A program made the translations under genes and the position numbers. Shown here piece after piece: positions 17,880 through 29,579 of a stretch of 64,000 nucleotides of DNA. The stretch's first letter is position 1. Every line of letters begins with the position of its first letter. Under the pieces are notes generated by a model. It did not search any database. It was given only the letters and a program-made list of their open reading frames with translations, and was not told the DNA's origin. This stretch comes from Hormiphora californensis. Taxonomy: Eukaryota > Ctenophora > Tentaculata > Cydippida > Pleurobrachiidae. The stretch is from positions 271,356 through 335,355 of the forward strand of contig CM035358.1 in the NCBI GenBank assembly GCA_020137815.1. The letters run 5' to 3'.

Positions 17880-18125
17880 CCATAAAAAATATTACTATAA
17901 GTTTGAGACAAGTTTTAGCTTAAAGTTAAATTTAGATCTTTAATCCGCTGTGTAACCCCTATAATACAGCGTCGCGTGGGGGCTTCGTAACCAATTGTAG
18001 AAGGCGTTAGGACTGTAACTCACCTGGACAGTAACTCGAAAGTGAGTTATTGTCCGAAAATTGGCGTCGAGTTCTTTTTTTCTAGTGACTTTCTGTCCGC
18101 ATTTTTTTCGACTTTTTGCTAGGAC
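17880..18125. other. Remnant of an older repeat that hosts the foldback
   Basis: No ORF. Together with 19946-20050 it flanks the foldback insertion: TAGGACAAAAT near 18120 is repeated on the other side as the target duplication. The words TCTGTCCG occur on both sides, so an older inverted element was probably split by the insertion. Confidence 0.45.
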
Positions 18126-18190
18126 AAAATGTCGATACTGAATAATGAGTTCAGAGCAAGAATTAAATAGGGAAGAAAATCGAAAAATAC

Positions 18191-18268
18191 TGGGTTTGAC
18201 CGGGAATTGAACCAGGGACCTCCAGAGAGACATGCTCGGAGCTATAAACCACTAAGCTACCAAACCCT
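18191..18268 (-). repeat. tRNA-like sequence in foldback arm
   Basis: 78 nt. A 7-bp acceptor stem (GGGTTTG/CAAACCC), a self-complementary AGCT D stem, a perfect pol III A box (TAGCTTAGTGG) and B box (GGTTCAATTCC). The anticodon stem has a bulge and the T stem a mismatch, and U33 is not in place. It is a SINE head rather than a working tRNA. Confidence 0.8.
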
Positions 18269-19666
18269 ATGTACTGATCGCATTTCATTGCTCTATATTC
18301 AAGCTCCTGTGTGATAAAGGAAGTAATTTTGATATCTCCTTCTGGTGATCAACACACACACACACGCCCTCTGTACAACAGTTTAATGGGGAATCTCACA
18401 CATACACGGGCAGAAGTGCAGAACTCGGTTAAGGAGAGATTAATTAGTATTCTGAATAATGAGTTCAGATAGGCCAGTCATATGACGTTTTTTCTCACCA
18501 TAAAAGTTGTAAATCTAATTCCACTTCTAGGGTACTCTAATAGGTCCCTAGAATCACCAAAAAAATCCTTCGCGAATTTCGCGGTGAAGAACTTAGGTTT
18601 TTGGGCCACGCCCTTTTACCTATATTTATATTTTTAGCCTGTTTTGTAAGACGTAACATGGCTTAGGAACGGAGTAGAGACACAACTGAGTGCACTAAAG
18701 TGATCAGCGTTCTCGCATTAGTGGGGGTAGACACCGAAATTAAGTCTCTATCTTTTCAGATTAATTAGATAATTGGATAATTAGATGCGCACATAGCCGT
18801 TTTGTGGCTATATGGTAAAAACCATCTTAGGAAACAAGTAGAGATGAAATTGAGAGCACCAAAGTGATCAGCGTCCTCGAATTAGTGGGGGTAGGTACCG
18901 GAATTAAGTCTCAATCTCATCTGGTTAATTAGATAATTAGAAAATTAGCTTTGCACATAACCGTTTTTGGGCTATATGGCTATAGCCACTTAGGAATGGT
19001 AAAGAGACTTTTCACTGGTGTCATTTTGTAGGCAATGGCCAATTTATGGGGGGTCGACGTCGGAATTTTAAGCTCTATTTCCAACCGTTTAGCCGTTATT
19101 TGGCTTTAAAGGTGCCCAAAATGGGCAAAAAACGGTAAAAAGCCCGATTTTGAGCACCTTTAGAGCCAAATAACGGCTAAACGGTTGGAAATAGAGCTTA
19201 AAAGTCCGACGTCGACCCCCCATAACTTGGCCATTGCCTACAAAATGGCACCCGTGAAAAGTCTCTAAACCATTCTTAAGTGGCTATAGCCATATAGCCC
19301 AAAAACGGTTATGCGCAAAGCTAATTATCTAATTATCTAATTAACCAGATGAGATAGAGACTTAATTCCGGTGTCTACCCCCACTAATGCGAGGACGCTG
19401 ATCACTTTAGTGCCCTCGGTTTTGTCTCTACTCCGTTCCTAAGCCATGTTACGTTTTACAAAGCAGGCTAAAAATATAGGTAAAAGGGCGTGGCCCAAAA
19501 ACCTAAGTTCTTCACCGCGAAAATCGCGAAGGATTTTTTTGGTGGTTCTAGGGACCTATTAGAGTACCCTAGAAGTGTAATTAGATTTACAACTTTTATG
19601 GTGAATTTTGATCTACATCCGATACCAGGAGCTTGAATATAGAGCGATGAAATGCGATCAGTACAT

Positions 19667-19744
19667 AGGGTTTGGTAGCTTAGTGGTTTATAGCTCCGAG
19701 CATGTCTCTCTGGAGGTCCCTGGTTCAATTCCCGGTCAAACCCA
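19667..19744 (+). repeat. tRNA-like sequence, opposite arm
   Basis: Same 78-nt tRNA-like unit as at 18191-18268, inverted. Together they make the outer arms of the foldback complementary across the pol III promoter elements. Confidence 0.8.
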
Positions 19745-19945
19745 GTATTTTTCGATTTTCTTCCCTATTTAATTCTTGCTCTGAACTCATTATTCAGAAT
19801 ACTAATTAATCTCTCCTTAACCGAGTTCTGCCCGTGTATGTGTGAGATTCCCCATTAAACTGTTGTACAGAGGGCGTGTGTGTGTGTGTGTGTGTGTTGA
19901 TCACCAGAAGGAGATATCAAAATTACTTCCTTTAAAATGTCGATA

Positions 19946-20250
19946 GCTAGGACAAAATTTCGAATTTCAAACTCATCCTAAATAGTGGGGCGGACAGAGT
20001 TTCTGTCCGGTACCCTTGTAGAACAACTTGTACATGTAATGTATATGTAGCTGACGTGTCGACAATACTCAAATTCAGTAAATTCATCAGAAGGAATCTA
20101 TCAACACATTTGTATTCCTTCCTTCACTGTGAGTGTGAATGTGCATTGTAGATAAAGAGCTACTTCTACTTTTTTGTCGAGTGTTGAAATGGCGTGTGAG
20201 ATTGTTATTACTGCGTAGGTGTGTGCTGACCTATAGACTCTATAATACTT
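19946..20250. other. Intergenic remnant
   Basis: Continuation of the older repeat split by the foldback, then unique AT-rich sequence up to the retrotransposon 3' end. No coding or RNA feature seen. Confidence 0.4.
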
Positions 20251-23200
20251 ACTTGATACTTGGTACGGTCTCCTCAATCATTCGAGTGGCCGGCTCCAAG
20301 TATCCTCGCTCGTAATGATGTGAGCTGTCTCCACTCATTTCTGTTCTCTGCAGTGTTAGTAATTGCACGGAGAGACTGGGATTGACCCGTAGCGTCTCGA
20401 TAATCATTCAGCACACAGGAGGACCAGGTTTTACGCGGTCTTCCTCTGGAACGTCTCCCATGACTAGGCAGTAGGCACCCAGTGGTAGAGTTTGTTGGGC
20501 ACCCTACCCTCAGGCATTCTAATCAGGTGTCCAAACCAGCGGAGTCTCCCATTGCCAATGAACTTCGAGATTGGTTCTATCCCCGCCCTCTCCAGTACCT
20601 CCCTGTTAGATACTCTCCTAAACCACTGTATTCTCAGGATTCTACGCAGGCACCGTTGGTGGAATGCCTCCACCCGGCGATCTTGTACCTGAGTAGTTGT
20701 CCAGGCCTCACAACCATAGAGAAGAACTGTCAGAACAGCAGCTCTGTATATCCTGATCTTGGTACAGGTCCTGATGTTACGGTTGTACCAGATCCTACAA
20801 AGCATACTGAATGCACTGTAAGCCTTCCCTATCCTGATACCAAGCTCCTTGTCGATGGTACCGTCAGAGGACAACGCCGATCCGAGATAGGTAAAACTGG
20901 AAACCTGCTCAACCGGATTACCCTCCACAGAGATGCTGACCGTATCCGCCTCTGAAAATGGGCGCTGGCTAAGACCCTTTGAAAAAGCCACAACTTTGGT
21001 CTTCTTCGCATTAATTTTCAGACCAGCGTACCCTGCGTATTTTACCAGCAAATCTGTTGACTCCTGGAGCCCTTCCTCAGTATCATCCATTACAGCCATG
21101 TCATCAGCATAGTCGAGATCCATGATCCATTCCCCACCCTCATCACTCTCAGCGCCGTGAAGAGTGAGACCCCTGGAGACAGTCTTGTTGGACTCAGCAA
21201 GCTGAGCCGCCCAGTTAATCACGATGTTGAAGACTGGTGGACCCTGAATGTCGCCCTGATCGGTACCACTGAGGACACTGAACCAGCTGGAGAGCTCCCC
21301 GTCATGTTTCACTGCACTCATAGTACCGTCAAAGAATGCTCGAATTATCCGGACATACTTCTCTGGAAGACCATAATGGCGAAATGCGGCCCAGATAAAA
21401 TCCCTGTTAATACAATCGAATGCTGATTTGAAGTCAATAAAGTTTATATACAACGGTAAATTATATTCTATACACTGATGGATGATGGTACGGAGGGAAT
21501 AAATCTGATCCACACAAGACCGGTTACGTCTGAATCCACACTGATTCTCTCGAAGTGCCAATTCAAGACCAGAAGACAACCTGTTCAGCATAATTATCTG
21601 GAACAGCTTGGAAGTGGTAGATCGCAGAGTGATGCCCCTATTATTTGAGCACACACTGGCGTCACCCTTCTTGGGAATCACCGAGATGACACCCTTTAAC
21701 CACTCCTCCGGGACCTTCTCCTCCCTCCAGACTCCACCAAACAGATCCACAAGGGGGCCAACAAGACCGGACGAGCCATACCGTAGCTGTTCGTTCGAGA
21801 TCCCATCAACGCCAGGACTCTTATGGTTTTTGAGCCTGTTCAGTGCCACTAAAACTTCTCCACGAGAAGGCGGAGGATCATCCTCACCAAGATCCTCAAA
21901 GCACAGGTCCACCTCCAGACCATCCAGATCCGAAAGCTGTGATGTAGTTACAGGGGGGGTTAGCAGCTCAGAGAAGTGCTCCGCCCAGCGCTCCCGCTGT
22001 TGAACAGGATCAGCGATGAGTTCACCGTTCCTATCACGAACAGCAGTACCGCCGCGTTTCCTCACACCTGACAGATCTTTCATATGCTGCCAAAGTTCCC
22101 TCTGCCGCCCGTGCACCGCAGCATCCTCCAGATCAGACGCCAAACTATCCGCCCACCTTTCATCGTCCACCCGTGCTGCTTTCTTGACCAGCTTATTAAG
22201 CCTAGAGTACTCAGATCCACCCTCGGGATCATTCTTCTTCAGCTCAGCACGTTGGGCGATGAGGTCTCGAGTCTCCAGAGACAAGTGCTGCTGACGAATC
22301 CGTTTCGGCCGCGCTCCCAGGACCTCCAGTGACACCTCACCGATTACCTCCTTAAGTTGCCGCCACTGACCCTCCAGACTTTCCTCAGGCTCCAGAGATT
22401 CAAACCTGTTCCGGAGAGAGACATTGTATTCCGTGCGTGTCTCATCACACCCCTTCCTGAGATTCTCTATAGCTGGAACCTCCCTGACCGGTTTCCTACA
22501 GTTCTTAGCTGCACTCAGCCGGATCCTAACCTTACCCCGAACCAGGTAGTGATCAGACCCGATGTCTGCACTCCTTAGGACCCTAACATCCAACAGAGAA
22601 CTTCGCCACTTGTTGCCGACACACAGATGGTCTATCTGCGTCACAGTGGTACCGTCAGGAGATCTCCAGGTTCCCTTGTGGTGATCCCTATGAGGGAACA
22701 TCTTCCCACCAATAGACAACTGATGAATCCCACACAAATCCTCCAACCGCTCACCGTTGTCATTAGAAACTTGGTGGAGAGAGTGCCCGCCACCAACCCT
22801 CGCGTTGAAATCCCCGCCCAAGAAGACCACGTCCTGCCGAGGAAGCCTATCCAAAACCGATGATAACTGGTTGTAGAACTCCTCCTTGACCGCGTCATCC
22901 TTATCATTGGTTGGAGCATATGCAATAACAAGGGAGATATTAACATGTTTGGTGTGCAGTCGGGCTGCCATGATGCGCTCAGAGAAGGGACTGTAGGAAA
23001 TTAAGGACTTCTTGACAGATTTTGATAACACCAACCCAACACCTTGCCGCCTCAAACCATCTGCCCTGCCAGAGTTAATAAAAAGATGCCCGTTATCCAG
23101 GGTCATAACCTCCGTACCAGGCCAGTGCGTTTCTGTGAGAAGCAAAACGTCAAGTTGGAAAGATGAAACTGCGTTTGATAATTCGTACAACTTAGAGGAT

Positions 23201-23665
23201 GATGACTGTAGAGATAAAACATTCCAAGTTGCCAGATGAAAATGATTACGGACTGCATTAATTGGCTTAAAAGAACTAAAGGAACTAAAAGAACCCGGAG
23301 CGGCCACACCAGGGATGTGTTGGCCAGAAATAACTCTGCGATTGAATGACACCAGATCCGAGACTCCCATCAGGTCGGAGGGCCCCGAATCACCTGACCC
23401 AGCTTTACCCTCCTCCCGTCCTCTGGTCACCCTAACCTCGCTGTCCGGAATAAGGTGCTTGCCAGCTTTCACCGACGCCAAATTTGAGGAGGACACCGAG
23501 AGATTCGTAGCAAGATTTTAAAGCGTGACGAGTTGCTAGCACGACACGCCGCATTGCCCCTCAGTCTCTTAGCATGACCCAGGATGGACCACGGGGAGGT
23601 GGACTGATCGGACTTGTCATGTGAGCGGTGGACGTTGGCAGCAACGACACACATCACACAACCAT
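20250..23665 (-). mobile_element. Non-LTR retrotransposon, APE endonuclease type
   Basis: Single-ORF element of the RTE/CFDP2-like group: endonuclease, reverse transcriptase and a C-terminal RLRWFGHLIRM region. The 5' UTR runs to about 23665, where it joins a dispersed foldback-type repeat. The 3' UTR ends near 20250 in a short AAGTAAGTATTATA tail. Nearly full length but frameshifted near its C-terminus. Confidence 0.9.
20278..23370 (-). pseudogene. Endonuclease-reverse transcriptase, frameshifted near C-terminus
   Basis: The open frame reaches 23496 without an ATG; the first ATG is at 23370. Endonuclease motifs: LATWNVLSL, LLLTETHW, GGDFNARVG and GSDHYLV. RT motifs: FIDFKSAFD, GTDQGDIQGPPVFN and the catalytic DLDYADD. 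The frame stops at 20464, but the sequence after it encodes a further segment of about 60 codons in another frame (GRPRKTW to GHSND, ending 20278-20280) that is typical of this family's C-terminus. A single indel near 20462 therefore separates the tail. The core catalytic domains are intact, so partial activity cannot be excluded. Confidence 0.88.
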
Positions 23666-23671
23666 TCCCAT

Positions 23672-23885
23672 CCCAATAGAGACTTGAAATTTTAAACTTA
23701 ATTAAAAGACCCCAAGCCGGGTATACATTCCAAATTTCAAGTCAATCGGATCAAAGGGAGCGACGCTATAGCCTTCTGAAATCCGGTTTTTCAGCCAAAC
23801 ACCCATAAAACGTATAACTGCGTTTCTGGCAGCGCTTTGGGGGATGGAAACCTTTGCGCTTGCCAGCGAAGTGATAAAATTTGTA
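23672..23885. repeat. Dispersed repeat, copy 1
   Basis: From ATAGAGACTTGAAATTTTAA through AAGCCGGGTATACATTCC and CTTTGCGCTTGCCAGCG. About 85-90% identical to 34383-34605. Contains ACACCCATAAAACGTATAAC. It borders the retrotransposon 5' end. Family unknown. Confidence 0.75.
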
Positions 23886-24049
23886 ACTTAGACTTGCAAT
23901 ATAACAGTCGTTATTAATATGTAAATGAATTTATGTAGAACGATTACAAATATAATGAGCTGCAACTAGGCCAGGCCGAGATGCAATGATTAAAAACATC
24001 AACAATCGCTCTTGTTGATTCTTTAATTATGCTCCGATAGCATCTTTAC

Positions 24050-24410
<361 letters not shown>

Positions 24411-24504
24411 CACCCGCGACATTGTATTTAAGCTAAGCTAGGTTGATCGCTGTATAACTATTATAGTGGCCACATTTTATCTCTTTAAATAAGCCAGCCA
24501 GCCT

Positions 24505-24527
24505 GTCTCTCTCTCTCTCTCTCTCTC

Positions 24528-24612
<85 letters not shown>

Positions 24613-24620
24613 CTCTCTCC
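24505..24620. repeat. (CT)n microsatellite
   Basis: Almost pure CT repeat of about 110 bp. Confidence 0.95.
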
Positions 24621-25400
24621 CTTTTTACTCAACTGATCAGTATCATTGTAACCATGATCCCTCTATATTTTTCGATATTCTACAATTCTTTGTATTTTGT
24701 AGAAATGAGTAAACACACACACTCACACAGTTGGTATGTCTGCTGAAAAATTGAAATGTTAATTTATAACTTTATTTGGTGTGTAATATCTATACTACCC
24801 CTGGGGCCTGGTGACATGGGGCGCGCACAGACCAAACTAAGAATGAGTGCCCACTGCCTTATGATCGAAACAGGGCGCCACCTGGGGCTCTTTTCTGAAC
24901 TTTCTTCTTAGGAAGATTCTTAACTTTCTTCTTTATAAGAAGGTTTCGCTAAGAACGTTTCCGAAAATACAGATGGGAGTAATATACAATCTTCTTAGCG
25001 ATTTTGTTGTTTCTTAACCTATACTTAGGAAGAAAACTCACGCTCCAAATTGGTGTCATGTGACAGTACACAACCAAAGAGTACTAAGATTCGAATGGCG
25101 ATAACCAATAGCAATCGAGCAAACATGGGGTTTAAATTGAGGTGTGAATTAGCTGGTACACACAATATTTTGGATCTATGTAGGGCGTGGGCCATGGCCT
25201 AATCATATGCATTATGCAATTGGATATGGTTCCGGTGTCAACTCGTTCCCACCCATTTCCAACAGTTGAAAAAAATCTAAAGGACTATGGTAAACGTAAA
25301 TTTTATAAGATCAAGAGCTACCATTTTTAGGGGGTAACCCAGATAGCTCGGATAGCCCGGATAATAGGTATTTTCAGGGTTAGTCCAGAGGACAATCTGG
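24621..25400. other. Intergenic, nothing recognised
   Basis: Mixed sequence with a short inverted AAGAAAGTTAAGAA motif near 24900-24950. No supported exon or repeat family. Confidence 0.4.
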
Positions 25401-25408
25401 GATACCTA

Positions 25409-25584
25409 ACACGGGGGATTACGGGGGCTCGAATAGATCGCCCCTATAGATCGCCCGTACCAGTCACCCGTACATTTGCTTTGCTTGAAAGTGTGGTGAA
25501 ACGTAATGCGCAAAGCAAATGTACGGGCGACTGGTACGGGCGACTGGTACGGGCGTCTCATCCGGGCCCCCGTAATCCGCTGCC
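25409..25584. mobile_element. MITE with unequal termini, copy A
   Basis: Left end ACACGGGGGATTACGGGGGC, right end GCCCCCGTAATCCGCTGCC. The inner parts of the ends are inverted repeats but the outermost bases differ (ACACG versus GGCAGC). Internal GTACGGGCGACTG repeats. Related to copies at 25686, 30934 and 36427. Confidence 0.8.
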
Positions 25585-25685
25585 TTAGCTTGCATATCTG
25601 ATACGGGTAATAATACAAATTTGAGCTTGATTACCGGAGTATAGGCCAGCCCATATCGGTATTAATAATACTGCGTGATTGACTT

Positions 25686-25929
25686 ACACGGGGGATTACG
25701 GGGGCTCGAAAAGATCGCCCGTATAAATCGCCCGTACCAGTCCCCCGTACATTTACTTTGCGCATTACGTTTCATCGCACTTTCATCACAACAAAACCCA
25801 AGCGCGTTACGCGCATGTGTTTTGTTGTGGTGAAAGTGTGGTGAAACGTAATGCGCAAAGCAAATGTACGGGGGACTGGTACGGGCGATCTATACGGGCG
25901 TCTCATCCGGGCCCCCGTAATCCGCTGCC
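25686..25929. mobile_element. MITE with unequal termini, copy B
   Basis: Same ends as copy A, with a longer inverted core around AACCCAAGCGCGTTACGCGC. The arms contain GCGCATTACGTTTC and its complement. Confidence 0.82.
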
Positions 25930-25991
25930 TATCGGGTTTTGGCATCATTGATCGAGCACTATCGGGTTTTGGCGCCCTCTATAGTACTGCG

Positions 25992-27017
25992 TGATTTTAA
26001 ATGACTGGGACTGGTATATCGCAAATTGCGTTAAACTATGGCATCATTCGACTTCAAATTTTGAGACATGATACAACTAAGTTGTAGCAATTTTCTACTA
26101 GTTTCACAGCAAATTTCAATGTTCCTGAATGAATCTATTGCCAAAAAAACCTCCTCCAACTTTACACGGTCATAACTTTTACCATTTGTTCGCGGAACTG
26201 TTTAAAGTGATGTAACACGCTCTAATTAGGCCAAATTCAGGTCATTTTACCCCTCAAAGATCACATGTCCAGCTGCTTCTAGTGGGCCTCGGACACGCAT
26301 ACTGCAGCTCTACAGCTCTCCTTTCCATCTTGAGCCAGCAGACATGATCATGGTGTCTGGAAGACACTGGAATTGGGATCTAGACATGATCACAATGTCT
26401 ACAAAGCGTTCTCTCTCTCTCCCTCTCTCTCTCCCGCCCATATCGAAATCCAAATTCCAGTCACGTGACCTTATAACGAGAAAGGGAGAGAGTGATAGAA
26501 GTAGAGAGCATCTAGTTTGTCTGGTTTTCTACAGCTTGTTACCACTTCCAGACACCATGATCATGTCTGCTGGCTCAAGATGGAAAGGAGAGCTGCAGTA
26601 ACACGTAATGTATGCGTGTCCGAGGCCTCATTAGCCCACTAGAAGCAGCTGGACATGTGATCTTTGAGGGGTAAAATGACCTGAATTTGGCCTAATTAGA
26701 GCGTGTTACATCACTTTAAACAGTTCCTGCGAACAAATGGTAAAAGTTAGCAACTCGTAAAGCAGACGAAACATTCAAAATCGTCTTATCTGTCTCTCCT
26801 AAAAATTTGAACTCTCTATCTCATTAGACTCCAGAGATATGGCCGTGTAAAGTTAAAGGAGGTATTTTGGCAATAGATTCATTCAGGAACATTGAAATTT
26901 GCTGTGAAACTAGGAGAAAATTGCTACAACTTAAGTAGTTTTATCATGTCCCAAAATTTGAAGTCGAAAGATGCCATAGTTTTCATGCAATTTGCGATAT
27001 ACCAGTCATTTAAAATA
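25992..27017. mobile_element. 1-kb foldback element
   Basis: Arms start TTTTAAATGACTGG and end CCAGTCATTTAAAA. Long arms (about 350-450 bp) include CTGGACATGTGATCTTTGAG and the GACATGATCATGGTGTCTGG region; the loop is near 26440. The right arm has an extra stretch of about 60 bp near 26755-26830. No coding capacity; short ORFs inside are not genes. Confidence 0.82.
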
Positions 27018-27029
27018 AATGTATTTTCA

Positions 27030-27870
27030 CTTTCAGGAAAGCTATTCATGCCTATACCGTATAGTTTTATTTATAGACGTTTGAAAGTTTATTGATTTAT
27101 TGCACCTGTCACCTAGCAGTGACGATAATTTTAGTTAATTGGAAAATTTCTGGCTTTGGTTCAATGGAATTGTTTGCTTCGTTAATGTACATTTACCTCT
27201 TTCTTTCGTTTCATTTACCTATACCTGTATACTTTAGGCGTGGATAATTCGAGTGTAATACAATTATAACAGTTACTGGTATTCATATACATATCGTATG
27301 ATATAGTTATGTTGACTGAGTTTCGAGCTTCTTTATGCGGTGGAACTGGAAGCCAATATATGCGTTGTTGGCGTACATGCGATGTAATTTATAGACACAG
27401 ATCTGTTCTAATTGTCTCCCTTATACTACCCCTTTAGTAAAGGCTTTGTGTTTGAAGAACTCATTATTAAAGCACTGCATTTCAGTAGTATTACTATTTG
27501 TCATTTGACGCAGTTACTCTCCTATAGGTCATTTTCAAAGAAGGGTATGCCTGTTAAAGTGAGTCAAAAACATGCTTCATGCTGTATTTCAGTGCTGCTT
27601 GTTATAGTGGGAATACGGTATCTGAATAATACGGTATCTGACCAATACGCTTTCTTGGCGTGCTAAATTTAAACGTAGTATGTATAGGGTGTAGTATTAT
27701 AATAGGGCGTGAGAGTTTCACAGAAAATGAAAGCATTGAATTCGCACGGCGTGCGATTAGCACTTTGCAAGACACACGTTAGGGACCAACTTACAAAAAA
27801 GTACCCGGGTATGTTTCCCAAAAGTACTCGTGATGGTACCGGCGCGGCGCCGCCACAAGTATTTTGATTA
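27030..27870. other. Intergenic, no gene seen
   Basis: AT-rich, with short ATACGGTATCTG repeats near 27612-27640 that resemble ends of the TGTAGT MITE family. No exon with supported splice sites. Confidence 0.4.
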
Positions 27871-27879
27871 GGTTGTTAC

Positions 27880-28012
27880 ATGGTTGCTTGTAGTGAGAAT
27901 ACAGTATCAGTTCAACATGGTATCAGTTCAACACGGTAAAACCACACGCAAACGGGATCATGGATTGGTCGACCAATTAACATACCGTATTTCTACTACA
28001 AGCTGTCTTGTA
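27880..28012. mobile_element. Small inverted-repeat element (TTGTAGT family)
   Basis: Left TTGCTTGTAGTGAGAATACAG and right ATTTCTACTACAAGC are inverted complements. The same terminal words occur at 53395-53573 and near 60310, so this is a dispersed MITE-like family. Confidence 0.6.
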
Positions 28013-28128
28013 TAAAGTATTCTTTGCCATGTCCCTTGTTCTAGAAGCTTGGAATAGAAGCACCTTGAATTACTAAATAAGAGTTTGTATATTGTTATCA
28101 GCACGTTTTCCAACAACATTTCTTTCAG

Positions 28129-28356
28129 CCCAATTACACATACCGATGTCCCAAATGCGAGAAAATTTGGTTTTCTAATAGCAAGTGGGCGACAAAACTG
28201 GTGAGAATTCTTTATGGTCATACCCATTCACTCATCTTCACGTCACACAATGAAGTCTCTAACAACAGCTCCCTACTGCAGGAATGCACCAAGTGTAAGA
28301 TATTTGTGGAGCCCAAGAAGTATAATCAGGAAACGGATGTCATTGTCGCTACCTGA
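28129..28356 (+). CDS. Terminal exon of a 3CxxC zinc-finger protein
   Basis: 75 codons plus stop, opened by a good acceptor (TTTCTTTCAG) in phase 0. Sequence shows RCPKCEKIWFSNSKW followed, 40 residues on, by LQECTKCKIFVEPKKY. This matches the 3CxxC layout (FxCxxCxxxWxS, then QxCxxC and an F/V-x-P) found in receptor-transporting proteins and ZAR1. The third pair and the N-terminus must lie in upstream exons that I could not identify. A GTGAGA inside could be an alternative donor, but reading through keeps the domain intact. Confidence 0.55.
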   Translation, partial: PNYTYRCPKCEKIWFSNSKWATKLVRILYGHTHSLIFTSHNEVSNNSSLLQECTKCKIFVEPKKYNQETDVIVAT

Positions 28357-28359
28357 TAC

Positions 28360-29065
28360 ATATATGATGACAACGAAAGATAGACACTATTAGTATTAGC
28401 AAAACCGATTACAAAGATTGAATTAACATTAGTTTGGAGGTGTTATCGCCACATTATAGCTACAAATCGCCTTTTGATTATGATAAAGCGTCTCTACTGC
28501 GTTTATGCATATGGTGCGGGACTCACTCGTCCCCAATTTTTGTGTTTTACTCACATACTTTCCATAGTTGTTTAAATTCAATTGTAGTACGAGTTATTCA
28601 TGGTATTGATTATTTTGAACAATAAAAAGTACAACTAAAAATGGTGTAGGACTAGGGGTAGGACTCCTACTAGGGGTAGGACTCCTACCCCTAGCAGACA
28701 TGTCGGAGTGGCAGACGTGTCCTAGCGTCGGAATGGCCTTAGATGCTTTTTTCCTTCCCATTTGCATTAACCAAGTTAGTCCTACGAAGTGGAATATGTG
28801 GAGTGAAACAGCAGACTATAGACTCGGCGTTTTGGCCCGAGACATGACACTCTGCGCGGAAAACGAATGACCATGACCATGGGTTACTCATGTTTAGGAC
28901 TACTATAAGCATTCATTTTCATGAATCTCTGTGTAAAGGATAAATATACGATAATGGGAAAGGACCGATTGTATACCTCTTAGCACCTTGATCCCTCAAG
29001 GGTTATCCGCATTTTACCACCTCCGCCTTAGGGAACAACTCTCTTTCTACCTCTGCTGACTATCT
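28360..29065. other. Intergenic; short palindrome
   Basis: Mostly unique. Contains the palindromic cluster CTAGGGGTAGGACTCCTAC at about 28650-28695. No exon supported. Confidence 0.4.
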
Positions 29066-29070
29066 CTATC

Positions 29071-29248
<178 letters not shown>

Positions 29249-29579
29249 TTCCCTTTCTCTACCTTTTTTCAGCACTGTTTGTAACTACGATGGGCTAACA
29301 CACATAGTCCGGTCTGGAAAAATGATGCACTGGTCTTCGCAATATACAGTTATACAATTGTGTGTACTGTATATTTAGTAATCTTCCACTGATTTATTTG
29401 ATACTGAACCTTGTTGTTGAATGGAATATAGAACACTGTCAATCTCTATATCAGCTTTTACTCCATATTTGCAGCAGCTACTTTTATAACCATCTACAAC
29501 TTACCAAAACTTGTACCAAGGAGGGGGATACCGATATCCAGATGTGTTATATGGGTATGTTCTAAATCACAGCTTCAAA

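Larger units (their letters stand above)
18138..19933. mobile_element. 1.8-kb foldback with tRNA-like arms
   Basis: Flanked by the 12-bp direct repeat AAAATGTCGATA (18126-18137 and 19934-19945), so it moved as one unit. Outer parts are two copies of a tRNA-like repeat in opposite orientation. The centre (about 18497-19607) is a long inverted repeat whose arms meet near 19120. The left arm has a tandem duplication of about 165 bp (18672-18980) absent from the right arm. A (CA)n/(TG)n tract is mirrored in both outer arms. No protein-coding capacity, so it must be non-autonomous. Confidence 0.85.

Noticed and set aside
20482-23521. Several plus-strand ORFs across the retrotransposon
   Set aside because: Antisense shadows of the endonuclease-RT frame.
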